A stretch of DNA of 64,000 nt, taken from NCBI GenBank assembly GCA_017625255.1, contig JAGALK010000034.1:1-64000 (forward strand), written 5' to 3'. Origin of the DNA: Lachnospiraceae bacterium (GTDB lineage Bacteria > Bacillota > Clostridia > Lachnospirales > Lachnospiraceae). The stretch's first letter is position 1. Each line of letters opens with the position of its first letter. Both the position numbers and the translations under genes were made by a program. The notes below the pieces were generated by a model. The model ran no database searches and was not told where the DNA came from. It worked only from the letters and a program-made list of their open reading frames with translations. Positions 35,386 to 46,700 of this stretch are shown one piece after another.

Positions 35386-35450
35386 CATTTCACACCCCAA
35401 AATCGACAGTTCACGAAATAGAAAAAATTTTAAAAATATTAAGTTATAAT
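35386..35450 (+). promoter_or_regulatory. LytTR-type direct repeat and promoter, site 4
   Basis: CATTTCACA (35386-35394), 12 bases CCCCAAAATCGA, CAGTTCACG (35407-35415), then 29 bp to TATAAT (35445-35450). No -35. Confidence 0.75.
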
Positions 35451-35505
35451 ATACAGAAAATAAGTTACTCATTTATGAATGGAGTAAGATAAGGGAGGCA
35501 TGCAT

Positions 35506-38500
35506 ATGAAGAAAAAGAATTTAACAAGATTAATGTCTGGAATTCTTAGTGCAGTGATGGTGATAACCCAGGTTCCTATTTCAGGGGAAGTTATGGCAAA
35601 AGAGTCTGGAATTACAGCGATTGGTAAACAGACTAATCTGGTAGCAGACCGTTACACCAGTAGTGGCGTAGAATCCAAGATATATGCAAAGGATGGTGAC
35701 GGAGTACAGTCTTTGGCAGATACTGCAGTGGCAGAATCCATGTCACTTACAGGAAAAGGAACAGCATCCATAGATAGCAGTAAGATTGCACCGGGAAGTG
35801 CCTATTCCGTTGCTACAGCTTTTGACCCGGATGGAGATGGTGTGGCAGATTGGATGGCACGTTTATCGTTAGCAGATGAAGAAAGAGGCGGAAAGATTCT
35901 TTTATCCGTTTCCATGGCAGCAGCTGGTGATGGTTCGGGAAAACCGTATGTGGCATTTTTGAATCAGGATACAGGTGGCTATATCGCTACAACAGATGAT
36001 ATTTCACCTAGAGGAGTAGAAGGTCTTATTAATATTGCAGCCGGCGATTTTGACGGAGATGGAATGGAAGAACTGGCTGTATATGCACCGAATAATAGTG
36101 ATGAAGTAGAGACACAGGTAGCAGATGCAGAGGGTAATTATCCAAAGAATCAATTATCTTTAAAGATTTATGATATGGATTTTAATTTGGATACGTCAAA
36201 TATTTTCAATTTTCATATAAAAGAATCTCTTCCGGAACCAACGAAAGTGATTGAGGCAGGAGATGGTATGACAGAGTGGAATTACAGTGTCGCTTCCTAT
36301 AAAAGAGACGCAGATAAACAGTATCATTGTATACCATATCTTTCCATGATGACAGAGGATGTGGATGGAGATGGAATTGGTGATTTAACCACAGTAGCGA
36401 ATTTTTCTCCGTATATAGGCGGTTACCATGCAGCCGGTAATATTTTGTATTTAGACGAACCGTTATTGTTTAGCCCGGATTTTTGTCTGGCTTCTGTTTT
36501 GGATATCTATACAGGAAGCAAAAGTAGTACAGAATATATGACACAGACAGTAAAGAAAAAGGTATTAATGGGCTATGATGGAAGTGCCAATAAAGGTGCA
36601 GGTACTATGTTTGCAGTGCGAAATGCAACTGTAGCATTAGGAAGTGTAACGGATTCTAATAGCAGAGAGCTTATTATTGCCGGAAATTGTACGAACGCAT
36701 ATCAATATAATCCGGCAAATTCGTCAAGTATGTTTGCCATGAATGCGGGTTCGGCTCATTTTCTTACATATACAAATGCAAAAATAGCAGGTATGAATCT
36801 ATGGAAAGGATGTCCGGCTGTGGTATTGGGATGCTTTGCCTATGAGGATTTAACGGATGAAGAAGAAATGACATTAGAAACCGTATCAAAATGGGATTGG
36901 ACTTATACAGATAGTGGATATTCTAAAGTAACATATTATTCAGATCGTAGTTCGCTAGAACTTGAGCCGGTAGCTATGGTGCCTTTTGCAGCCCATGGAA
37001 CAGAGGATGTGGATTCTATATTCTTAGAGGGACAGGTATATCAGTATAATACAGAAACAAAAGAGTTTGAGGATACCGGATATACACCGGCATTTACAGA
37101 AAACCAAAGTGACAGCAAAGATGTGTGGCTTGGTAGTGCGGTAGCAGGTAATGTAACGGTCAGTGAAGATGGAGCAGAAACGGTTTATTATACCTATTAT
37201 GAGAAGAATACAGCAGGAACAGCGTATTACGGTAGTATTGTAGGTTTATGGGGCGAAGAAGCAGATGGAGCGAAAACCTATAATTCTGTGGCGAAATCCA
37301 ATACGACAGCAGCATTCCCGGTGCATACAACCCTTGCATTGGCAGAAAAAAAAGCAACAGCGGATGGAGCATTTGCTGAAATTACATTTGCAGAAGGGGA
37401 ATTTGAAGAGGATGGAACGATAACGCTTGTAGAAGGTGGTTGCACACCAAAAGTGCTCGTTACCTATAATGGAAAACAGTTAAGACTGGGTAAGGACTAC
37501 TATGTGACTTATGCAGATAATACAGAAGCAGGAACAGCAACAGCTACTATTACAGGTATAGGTGACTACACAGGAACAGGAACTTTAAGCTTTGAGATTA
37601 AATCACCGGAAGGCGAAGGAGACGAAGGTGAGGTTACTTACGAAGTAGAAACCATTGCACCGATTACGGCTGGCAATCGTACATGGGATTCCTATAAGTC
37701 TTATTACTATTACAATCTGTTGAATGAAGCAGGAAAAGCATTCTGGAATGAATTGGATGCAGTTTGTAAAGAGCTTTTGACAACAACAAAGAATGCATCT
37801 GCACTTTTGGATGCTAGTGGAAATCCTGTTTCTTATACTACAGGATCAGCAAAAACAACTCAGCTGACTAGAACAGAAGTAAGAGAAATTGCTTCTCAGT
37901 TTTTATATTCGAATCCGCAATATTATTTCCTGACCAATATGGCTTCTCTAACACCGAGTGGAGATACGATTTATTACAGCTTCGAAGTAAATCCGGAGTT
38001 TGCAAAGGGAGATGCTCGTCAGGAAGCGAACACATTGATTGAACAGAAATTAGCAGAATACTATGAAGAGATTGATGCATGTGGTTCAGATGAGGAAAAA
38101 GTAAGAAAAATTCATGATTTGATGTTGAAAAATCTAGAACCAACATCAGGTGCAACAATTTATGATGCATTGGTAATAGGAGAATCCCAGTGTGAAGGAT
38201 ATGCAGAATTATTCCAGATGCTTGCAAACGGTGCAGGAATCAACAGTGTTGTTATTTGCGATATTGATGAGTATTGTCACGCTTGGAATATGGTTAATCT
38301 GAATGGTTCTTGGTATGTCGTGGATGTTATGTGGGACGATCCGGTGGATGGAGATGGAAGCTTATATTATCTCTTCTATCTGGTTAGTGATGTGGAGCAT
38401 GAGGGACTAAATCAATATGCGGACAGCTGGTGTCAGCCGATACCGGAATCTATACTAAGCTCTGGTTCTACGCAGAATACAGCTGGAACCATACAGGCAG

Positions 38501-40488
38501 CAAAGGGATATACATTTGCACCTAAGATTGTTGTAGATGCTACTTCTGGCAGTACGGTAGTAACGATTACAGCAAAAAGCACAGAAACGATTTATTATTC
38601 ATTAGATGGTAGTACTCCGGGATTATCAAGAGGAGCATCTGCTATTTATACAGAACCAATTACCATTGAAAATCCATGTGTAATAAAGGCTGTTGCAGTT
38701 CGTGACGGATATATAGATAACAAAATGTCTGTACAGACAATTCGGGGTATTCAATTTGATGGAAATGGCTGTGACGAAGGAACGGTATCTAATATATTAT
38801 TCGGCTTGGATACACAGGTAACAATTCCGGAAAACAGCTATGTAAAAGAAGGCTATAGATTTAACGGTTGGAATACTGCAGCCGATGGAACAGGGATTGC
38901 CTATGAAGCGGGAGAAAATTTAGAAGTAGCAAGTGTAGAAGGATCCCTTGTTTTATATGCACAGTGGGAATTGGAAGAATATGCGATAACATATGAACTG
39001 GCAGGTGGAACGAATAATACTGGCAATCCAGACAGTTATACGATGAGCGATGAGACAATTACGCTTGCAGATGCGGAAAAAACAGGCTATTATTTTGAAG
39101 GCTGGTATACAGATACAAGTTATTCAAATGAGAGTAAAGTAACCACTATACCGAGTGGAAGTACAGGGGATATTACCCTTTATGCGAAATGGAAACCGTA
39201 TATCTATCATGTTTCTTTTAAGCCAAATGGAGGCGAAGGAACTATGGATAAGGTAAGTAATTGTGAGTTTGGAACTATATATACATTCCCGGCAAACCAA
39301 TTTACTAGAGAAGGCTATACCTTTGTGGGATGGTGTGACAGAAGTGATGGTAGTACAACAATTTATAAAGATCAGGGTGAATTTTCTGATTTATATGTAC
39401 ACGATAATATAACGGTTGTAATGTTTGCTATTTGGGAAAAAGAAGGTGCTTCAGATAATCCTGCCAAGGAAGAAACCGGAATTACCGTTGTGCCAAATGT
39501 ATCCAAGGTATATACGGTGGGAGACACTTTTGTACCGGATTTTGAATTATATCTTACCATGTCCGATGGAGCAAGCGTAAAAGTGGAAGATGCATCAGCG
39601 GCAGTTTGCAGCGGTTATGATATGAGCAAAGCAGGAAAACAGACCGTAACGGTTTCTTACAAAGGCTTTGAGACAACCTATGAGATTACTGTAAAAGAAA
39701 AAGGCAGCAGCAGTGAAAATCCTACTATTACAGGCATTAAGGTGATACCAAAGGTGACGGCGTATAAGGTAGGAGATACATTTAGTACCCGTGGAGACAA
39801 ATTATACTATGTATTATCAGACGGAACAGAAACAGTGATTATGTATCAGCAGGGCAGTTATAGCGGCTATGACATGAGTAAGGCTGGCAAACAGACCGTT
39901 ACAGTAACTTTTGAAGAATTTACAACTACCTTTGAGATAACCGTAGAAGATTCTGGTTCAGATGTTACTCCGACAGAAAAGAAGATAGAGTCCGTAACAC
40001 TTTCACAAACAACCTATACCTACACTGGTAAAGCTCTTAAGCCTTCTGTAACAGTGAAGGATACAGATGGCAAAGTGGTTGGAGGTGAATGTTACAGCGT
40101 AGTTTATTTCAATAATACCAATGTTGGAACAGCCAAAGTAAAAGTTCTTTTCAGTGGTGATTATGCTGGAAATGAGGCGATAGAGAAGACCTTTATCATC
40201 AATCCTAAAGGAACGAAGATTTCTAAGTTAAAACCAGGCAAGAAGAAATTGACTGTAAAAGTAAAGGCACAAAAGAAACAGATTTCCGGATATCAGATTC
40301 GATATTCCTTAAAAAAGAATATGTCGAAGGCAAAACTGGTGAAATTGGGTAAAAAGACTTCTAAGACTATTTCTAAATTAAAAGGAAAGAAGACCTATTA
40401 TGTTCAGGTTCGTACCTATACGACAGTTTCCGGTAAGACCTATTATAGCGAATGGTCAAAGGCAGTATCTAAAAAAGTAAAGAAATAA
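35506..40488 (+). CDS. Giant secreted multidomain protein with transglutaminase-like domain
   Basis: 1660 residues from ATG 35506, with GGGAGG 7 bases upstream (an ATG at 35500 is only 1 base from it). Signal peptide 1-30. FG-GAP-like Ca-binding repeats ~95-300 (DPDGDGVADW, GDFDGDGMEEL, EDVDGDGIGDL). Transglutaminase/cysteine-protease-like core ~730-960 with C896 (SQCEGYAELFQ), H925 (CHAWNMV) and D940 (VVDVMWDDP), so the triad is complete. CHB_HEX-like module YYSLDGSTPG (~1025), InlB B-type repeats ~1085-1320, two Big_3-like domains ~1325-1490, Lys-rich Fn3-like end. No LPxTG or SLH; the basic C-terminus may bind the wall. LytTR site 4 lies upstream. Activity could be crosslinking, amidase or protease; not decided. 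Confidence 0.88.
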   Translation: MKKKNLTRLMSGILSAVMVITQVPISGEVMAKESGITAIGKQTNLVADRYTSSGVESKIYAKDGDGVQSLADTAVAESMSLTGKGTASIDSSKIAPGSAYSVATAFDPDGDGVADWMARLSLADEERGGKILLSVSMAAAGDGSGKPYVAFLNQDTGGYIATTDDISPRGVEGLINIAAGDFDGDGMEELAVYAPNNSDEVETQVADAEGNYPKNQLSLKIYDMDFNLDTSNIFNFHIKESLPEPTKVIEAGDGMTEWNYSVASYKRDADKQYHCIPYLSMMTEDVDGDGIGDLTTVANFSPYIGGYHAAGNILYLDEPLLFSPDFCLASVLDIYTGSKSSTEYMTQTVKKKVLMGYDGSANKGAGTMFAVRNATVALGSVTDSNSRELIIAGNCTNAYQYNPANSSSMFAMNAGSAHFLTYTNAKIAGMNLWKGCPAVVLGCFAYEDLTDEEEMTLETVSKWDWTYTDSGYSKVTYYSDRSSLELEPVAMVPFAAHGTEDVDSIFLEGQVYQYNTETKEFEDTGYTPAFTENQSDSKDVWLGSAVAGNVTVSEDGAETVYYTYYEKNTAGTAYYGSIVGLWGEEADGAKTYNSVAKSNTTAAFPVHTTLALAEKKATADGAFAEITFAEGEFEEDGTITLVEGGCTPKVLVTYNGKQLRLGKDYYVTYADNTEAGTATATITGIGDYTGTGTLSFEIKSPEGEGDEGEVTYEVETIAPITAGNRTWDSYKSYYYYNLLNEAGKAFWNELDAVCKELLTTTKNASALLDASGNPVSYTTGSAKTTQLTRTEVREIASQFLYSNPQYYFLTNMASLTPSGDTIYYSFEVNPEFAKGDARQEANTLIEQKLAEYYEEIDACGSDEEKVRKIHDLMLKNLEPTSGATIYDALVIGESQCEGYAELFQMLANGAGINSVVICDIDEYCHAWNMVNLNGSWYVVDVMWDDPVDGDGSLYYLFYLVSDVEHEGLNQYADSWCQPIPESILSSGSTQNTAGTIQAAKGYTFAPKIVVDATSGSTVVTITAKSTETIYYSLDGSTPGLSRGASAIYTEPITIENPCVIKAVAVRDGYIDNKMSVQTIRGIQFDGNGCDEGTVSNILFGLDTQVTIPENSYVKEGYRFNGWNTAADGTGIAYEAGENLEVASVEGSLVLYAQWELEEYAITYELAGGTNNTGNPDSYTMSDETITLADAEKTGYYFEGWYTDTSYSNESKVTTIPSGSTGDITLYAKWKPYIYHVSFKPNGGEGTMDKVSNCEFGTIYTFPANQFTREGYTFVGWCDRSDGSTTIYKDQGEFSDLYVHDNITVVMFAIWEKEGASDNPAKEETGITVVPNVSKVYTVGDTFVPDFELYLTMSDGASVKVEDASAAVCSGYDMSKAGKQTVTVSYKGFETTYEITVKEKGSSSENPTITGIKVIPKVTAYKVGDTFSTRGDKLYYVLSDGTETVIMYQQGSYSGYDMSKAGKQTVTVTFEEFTTTFEITVEDSGSDVTPTEKKIESVTLSQTTYTYTGKALKPSVTVKDTDGKVVGGECYSVVYFNNTNVGTAKVKVLFSGDYAGNEAIEKTFIINPKGTKISKLKPGKKKLTVKVKAQKKQISGYQIRYSLKKNMSKAKLVKLGKKTSKTISKLKGKKTYYVQVRTYTTVSGKTYYSEWSKAVSKKVKK

Positions 40489-40504
40489 TGCGTAAAGACT
40501 AAGG

Positions 40505-40538
40505 AAAAGGTGCATGGCAGTTTTGCTATGCACCTTTT
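40505..40538 (+). terminator. Terminator after the giant surface gene
   Basis: AAAAGGTGCAT - GGCAGTTTTGCT - ATGCACCTTTT, perfect 11-bp stem. The loop matches that of the terminator at 28815, and half of this hairpin survives at the end of the pseudogene near 20927. Confidence 0.88.
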
Positions 40539-40547
40539 CTCGTGGTG

Positions 40548-40614
40548 CATTTCACACCCTAAAATCGACATTTCACACTAGGATAAGAAAGTTGAAGGTA
40601 TCATATAGTATAAT
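40548..40614 (+). promoter_or_regulatory. LytTR-type direct repeat and promoter, site 5
   Basis: CATTTCACA (40548-40556), 12 bases CCCTAAAATCGA, CATTTCACA (40569-40577), then 31 bp to TATAAT (40609-40614). A 100-nt untranslated leader follows before the start codon at 40715; I see no known riboswitch in it. Confidence 0.75.
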
Positions 40615-40714
40615 ATTCCTATGTAACCATCAGAAATTTAAACTGATGAGTGATGGAGAAGGCGTGAAACAAGTATGCTAAAGTATCCAATTTATGAAAG
40701 GAAAGGTGAAGAAC

Positions 40715-43700
40715 ATGAAAGTTATGATGAAGAAAGCTATGGTTATGTTATTAATCATAGCTATGTTTTTTTCAGGAACAAACATGACAGCCTTCGGTGC
40801 AGAGGTGACTGAGGAAGTAAGTGGTGAATCAGGAAGTAACAGTGATATTGCCACAGATGAACAGACCTTAGAAAGTCTGGGGTTTGATTTGCCGGAAAAT
40901 AGTGAATACAATACGGATGAGTTAAATCCGGGAAATCATGCAATAACATCCATGGATGAGGTGGCAAAGGAACTTTATGGTAGTAATCCATGGGTAGATA
41001 TTTATGATAATGACTTAAGTTCAGGTGCACAGGCGCTAGAAGATGATGCCAAAAAACTAACATTGTATAATGGTTCTACCAATAACTATTCTATGAGTGC
41101 TAGCTTTGATGGAGATGGAGATGGCAAAAAGGAATATATTGCTCGTGTATACCTTGAGGCTGATTCTAGTGGTGGAAATATTATGCTTTCTGTTACAAAG
41201 GCAGAATATAGCGGCACATATTATGATCCGGTGTGGATATTTAAAGATCAACCTACAGGTGGTTATGTTAAGACAGTCACTGGAATTCCATTGTATTCCG
41301 TTAGAGGACTAATTGGTGTGGAAGCAGGAGATTTTGATGGAGACGGAATAGATGAACTTGCAATTTATGCACCAAACAATAGCGATGAAGTTGAGACCAC
41401 GCAGCAGCCTTGGGAACCAAATCGATTAGAAGTGAAAATATATGATATTGATGTGAATAGTGGTTCCTTAGGAGAGCCTACACAAATTATCGATGTTGCA
41501 AATGGTACTTATGTAAATGGAGTATCTGAATGGAAATATAGTTCGAATGGTTCTAAGAAACAGTATTATAGTATACCATATCTTTCTATGACTGCAGATG
41601 ATGTAAATGGAGATGGAATAGATGATTTGCTTACAGTTGCTAACTTTGCGACTAATTTCAGAAATTTTGGGATTGATGATAAAGATACATGGAAAGATAT
41701 GTTGGATCCCAATTCTTGTCTGACATCCATGTTAGATGTATATGAAGGAACAAGAAGCACAGAAGGAGTAAAACTTGAACAGACAGTTACCAAAAGAGCG
41801 CTTATTGGTAAAGTAGATGATGAATGTGCATATTTACTTCGTAATGCAACTGCAATTGTTGCTAATGTAACAGGTGCGAATAGTAAAGAGATTGTTATAG
41901 GTGGTAATTATACAAGAGTGGAATATACGCCTGATACAGCAATAGATACAGTGGTAGCAGATACCCGTGAAGTGGGAATAAAGGATTATACACCGCGAAC
42001 AATTGTAGGTTTCACATCCTATGGAACTTTGAAAACGAATACTGCGGCGGCAGCTTCTCTGAAATATAGTTGGACACGTCAGAATGGTAATGAGAATAAG
42101 AATTACCACAGAACTACACCGAATACATTCGAGCCGGTTTCATTAGAAGGATTTGCAGCTTATGGATCTGCAGTTTCTGATACCATTTTTTTATCAGGAC
42201 AGTTTTTTGAATACAGCAGTGAAGGAAAACTTGAGTGTAGTTCTTATGAATTGCCTAAAACTGTTGAGACTGGAGGTTCAAGCGGAAATAGGAATAGATG
42301 GCTTGCAGAAGTAACGGTAGGTAATGTGACAAACAGTGCTATTGGAGAAGAAACATTATATTGTGTGTATTATATACGTAGACAAGATAAGGATATGACA
42401 AGCCGTGTATATGGTATATGGGGAGAGGTTTCTAAAAATGAGAAAAGCTATTGTTACGATGAGAGTGAACGATTAGGGGTAAATATTGGCTGCTCTGTTT
42501 ATATGGTAGATATTGATAATGATAGCTCTTTTATTAAGTATGAACAGGGAAGTACGGATATTTACTATGGTGATGTAGAAGTTCTCTCTATTTTACAGGC
42601 GGCTCCGGTATGGAAGGAGTTTGGAGAAGATTATTTAGAAAATGCAGAAACTACATATACAAAGAGTAGTGGAACCGGCAGTGAGGAAACAGCAGGGTTT
42701 ACCGTATCTGCAGGTGTAGTTGCAGGTTTTGAGCAGGAAACTAGCTTCCTTGGATTGTTTAATGTTGCAGGAATGAGTTTTGAAACGACTGTTTCTGCTT
42801 CTGTTGGTTATGAAACAGGAAAGACAGTTTCTGAGGAATATAGTATTGACTATAATACCAGTGGAGCAAATGATTCAGTGGTTATATTTACGGTACCATA
42901 TGTAAGATATAATTGTAAGATTTATATACCGACCTATACGCTTCCAACAAAGGCAGAGTATGATGCCAAAAGCGCATTTTTGAAGGAACTAGAAGAAAAT
43001 CTGTTTGAATATATTGATGTAGATGCAAATGTTGTTGGAGGTAACTATAGTAATCCTACAGATGGTTTTAATAACAAATATACGACAGATGTGACAGACA
43101 GTAATTATGAAAGCCAGTTGGCATTATATGAAAATTACATCGAATGGTTAGAGCATACAGAGAGTATAATGTCTGAATATAATGCTGGTGGAACCTATGA
43201 ATGGGGACAGGAAATAGAAGGTGGTTGGGAAGACTATTTCTACTGCGTTCCACAGAACCCAATTTTGACTACAGTAGATGTATCTACATATGATGCAATT
43301 GCACAGTCAAATGATAGTCTAAGTAAAATTTATGGAAATGTATTTGATAAAGATTATAAAGCAGGAGATCCAAGTACCTATGCAAGTACAATTTATGAGC
43401 TGAATGCAATAGATGCAAGCAAAGTGTTATCCGGTAAGACCAATGCAGGATCAGATGCAGATACGGGTGGATTTGTTAATGTTACAAATATTTCTGCAGG
43501 TGGCGGTTCTGTAGGACAGACAATTTCTGTTTCAAAGGAAAATGCACAAACGATTTCTTATGGTGCTTCGATTGAAACACAGTTAACGACAGAAGCCGGA
43601 GGAGCAGTTGTAGGTGTAGCCACTTCTTTAGAAGCCGGAGGAACAAACTGTAAAGTAACTACCAGTGGTAGTGAGTATTCTGGTACAGTGCCTAGTCTTC

Positions 43701-46700
43701 CAAGTGGTACAAGTAATGACTATTCTTATAGTTGGAAATTAGTTTCCTACACAGCAAAGTTGAATGGTAAAAAGATTCCGGTTGTGGGATATTTGACAAA
43801 ATTAGAACAGACACCACCACCATCTGTACCATCTGATTTGACAGTAACAGAATTAACAGATAATAAGGTAACATTGGAGTGGACAGACGGAGATAGAAAA
43901 GCATCCTATTTTGAAGTTTATCGTGTTACATATTCTAATGGAAAGACATATTATGATAACATTCAGACAGTTGAAAAGAATGCATCTGGAACATATAGCT
44001 GTACAGATAATGGAGTAGGAGAAGGACTTGAACCGGAAACGAGTTACTATTATACAGTAAAAGCTTTTTCTGACAAAAATGTGGAAAGTACATATTCTGA
44101 TATTGTCGAATGTACCACCCTTCCAGCAAATACAAGTATTAATATATTCGTTGAAGGTATGGATAATGATACAGAATGCATAGCAGGAAAGGACATAGAA
44201 CTTTCTACTAATGTAGTATCAGAAACAGATAGTACATATTATGTGCGTTCCTATAAGTGGCAGTGTAACAAAGGTTTTGGATGGGAAGATGCTGAAGGCA
44301 AAAATGATGGTTCCACTTATACATTCCGTGCAAGCACATTGAAAAATGGATATCAATATCGATGCAAAGTAGAAGTACGTGTGGGAAGTATAATTAACGG
44401 ATCTATCTATGATTTATATTCTAATATGGTAACACAAAATGCAAAACGTGCAGTTACAACAGTCAGTTTAATGGCATCTGCTGTAGACGGTTCAGAAAAC
44501 ATCTCTGCTGCATATGGTCCAATAAACAGTGAACGTATATTTGAAGCGCAGATAAACACTGAAGAAAATATGGATGCGGATATCACCGGAGAAGTAGTCT
44601 TTACAGTTACTTATGAAAGTACAGCGGAAAATGTTGCAGTAATGGCTAGAAGTAGACAAGCGACAAATACAGAAGTTACAACCTATAAGGCAAATGTTTC
44701 AGAAGGAATAGCAACTGTAAATTTAATGTTTGAAGAGCCGGGAACATACACGATTGATGCAGAATATGGTGGAAATGATAATTGTGAAGGTTCATCCACA
44801 GTAGACGGATATACATATTATGTATATGAAGAAGATGCAAGTCAGGATATATTTGATTTTGATAATGCAGATGTTTTCCTTGATGAAAGTAGCTATAAAT
44901 ATACAGGTAGTCAGATATGTCCAAAAGTAACTGTTATCTGGAATGAGGTGGCACTAACAGAGGATGTAGATTATACTGTTTCCTATGGAGCAAATGATGC
45001 AGTAGGATCAGATACAGGATGTGTAACAGTTACACCAGCAGGAAATTTTGCAGATCAGGAGGCAAAGGTAGTTTATTTTGATATTGAGAAAGGAATTGCA
45101 ACTATTAATACTGCAGAAGATAGTTATACGGCAGAGGCTGGAGAAAGTCCATTTTCACTGGGTGCAGTAACAAATGTTAATAAGAAATTAACCTATACAG
45201 GTTATGATGAAACAATTATCAGTGTAGATGAAAACGGTATGGTAACACCGCTTGCAGTTGGAACTACAAGCATTACGATTGCATTGGAAAATACGGATAA
45301 CTATGAATTGACAGAAAAAGTTGTCAGCGTAAAAGTAAGCACAAATGTAGTAAAAGAAGTAGAGAATTTGATTGCTGCTATTGGAATCGTAGATACCAGT
45401 GAAGAATGCAAGATGAAAATTGATGCAGCAAGAGAAGCTTATAAGGCCTTAACCGAAGAGAAGAAAGCTTTAGTAACGAATCTGTCTATTTTAGAAAGCG
45501 CAGAAAGCAAATACCAAGAGTTAAAGACTAAGGAAGAGGAAGAAGCGGCTAAGAAAGAGCAGGAAGAAAAGGATAAAGCAGCAGCAAAAGTGGTAGAAGA
45601 TTTAATAGCAGCAATCGGAACGGTAGATACCAGTGAAGAATGCAAGATAAAAATCAATGCAGCAAGAGAAGCCTATAAATCCTTAACACAGGAGCAGAAA
45701 GCATATGTATCGAATCTGTCTGTATTAAAGGATGCAGAATACAAATACGAAGAGTTAAAGCTCAAGGAAGAGGAAGAAAAGCAAGAAGAGGAAGCTAAGA
45801 AAGAGCAGGAAGAAAAGGATAAAGCAGCGGCAAAAGCTGTAGAGAATTTAATAGCAGCAATCGGAACGGTAGATACCAGTGAAGAATGCAAAGCAAAAAT
45901 TGATGCAGCAAAAGAAGCTTATAAAGCTTTAACCGAAGCCCAGAAAGCATATGTAACGAGCCTGTCTGTATTAGAAAATGCAGAATCCGAGTACGAGGAG
46001 TTAAAAACCAAGGAAGAGGAAGAGGCAGCTAAGAAAGAACAGGAAGAGGCAGCTAAGAAAGAGCAGGAAGAGGCAGCTAAGAAAGAACAGGAAGAGCAAG
46101 CTAAGAAGGAAGAAGAAGCTAAAAAGGAGCAGGAAGCAAAAGAACTTGCACAGGCTGGAACTATAGCTATAGAAGAATCCAAACAAGCAATTACAACTGC
46201 CAATACAGATAAGGGTGATGTGGCAGGAAGCAGCTTTATAGCCTTTAAGCTAAAAGCGAAAGGTGCGAATAAATCTATAAAATTATCCTGGAGCAAGGTA
46301 AGTGGAGCTGAAGGTTACATGATTTATGGCGCAGTTTGTGGAAAACCAATGGAGCTTATTGGAGATGTATCTTCTGGCAAGAAATCTTATACTGTAAAGA
46401 AATTAGCCAAAGGCAAATATTATAAATATATGCTGGTAGCTTATAAGACAATTTATGGTGAAAAGAGAGCAATTGAAACTTCTGTTACTGTTCATGCAGC
46501 TACAAATGGCGGTAAACAAGGAAATCCAACAGCCGTTACACATAAAAAAGCTAAGGTAACTGTGAAGGTAAAGAGAACAACAAAATTAAAACCAATCTTA
46601 AAGACGAAGGGGAAGGTAAAAACTCATATTGCAAAATTCCGATATGAATCGTCTAATCCAAGCATCGCAACCGTGGATAAGAAAGGTAAAATTAAAGGAA

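Noticed and set aside
40615-40714. c-di-GMP riboswitch in the 100-nt leader of the 2020-residue protein gene
   Set aside because: The conserved GEMM core (GGCAAACC, GACGCAAAGCC) is absent.
42890-43300. A second cohesin or dockerin inside the 2020-residue protein
   Set aside because: No D-x-N-x-D loop pair or NNPGIxGL-type strand is present; its DxDGDG motifs belong to FG-GAP-like repeats near the N-terminus.
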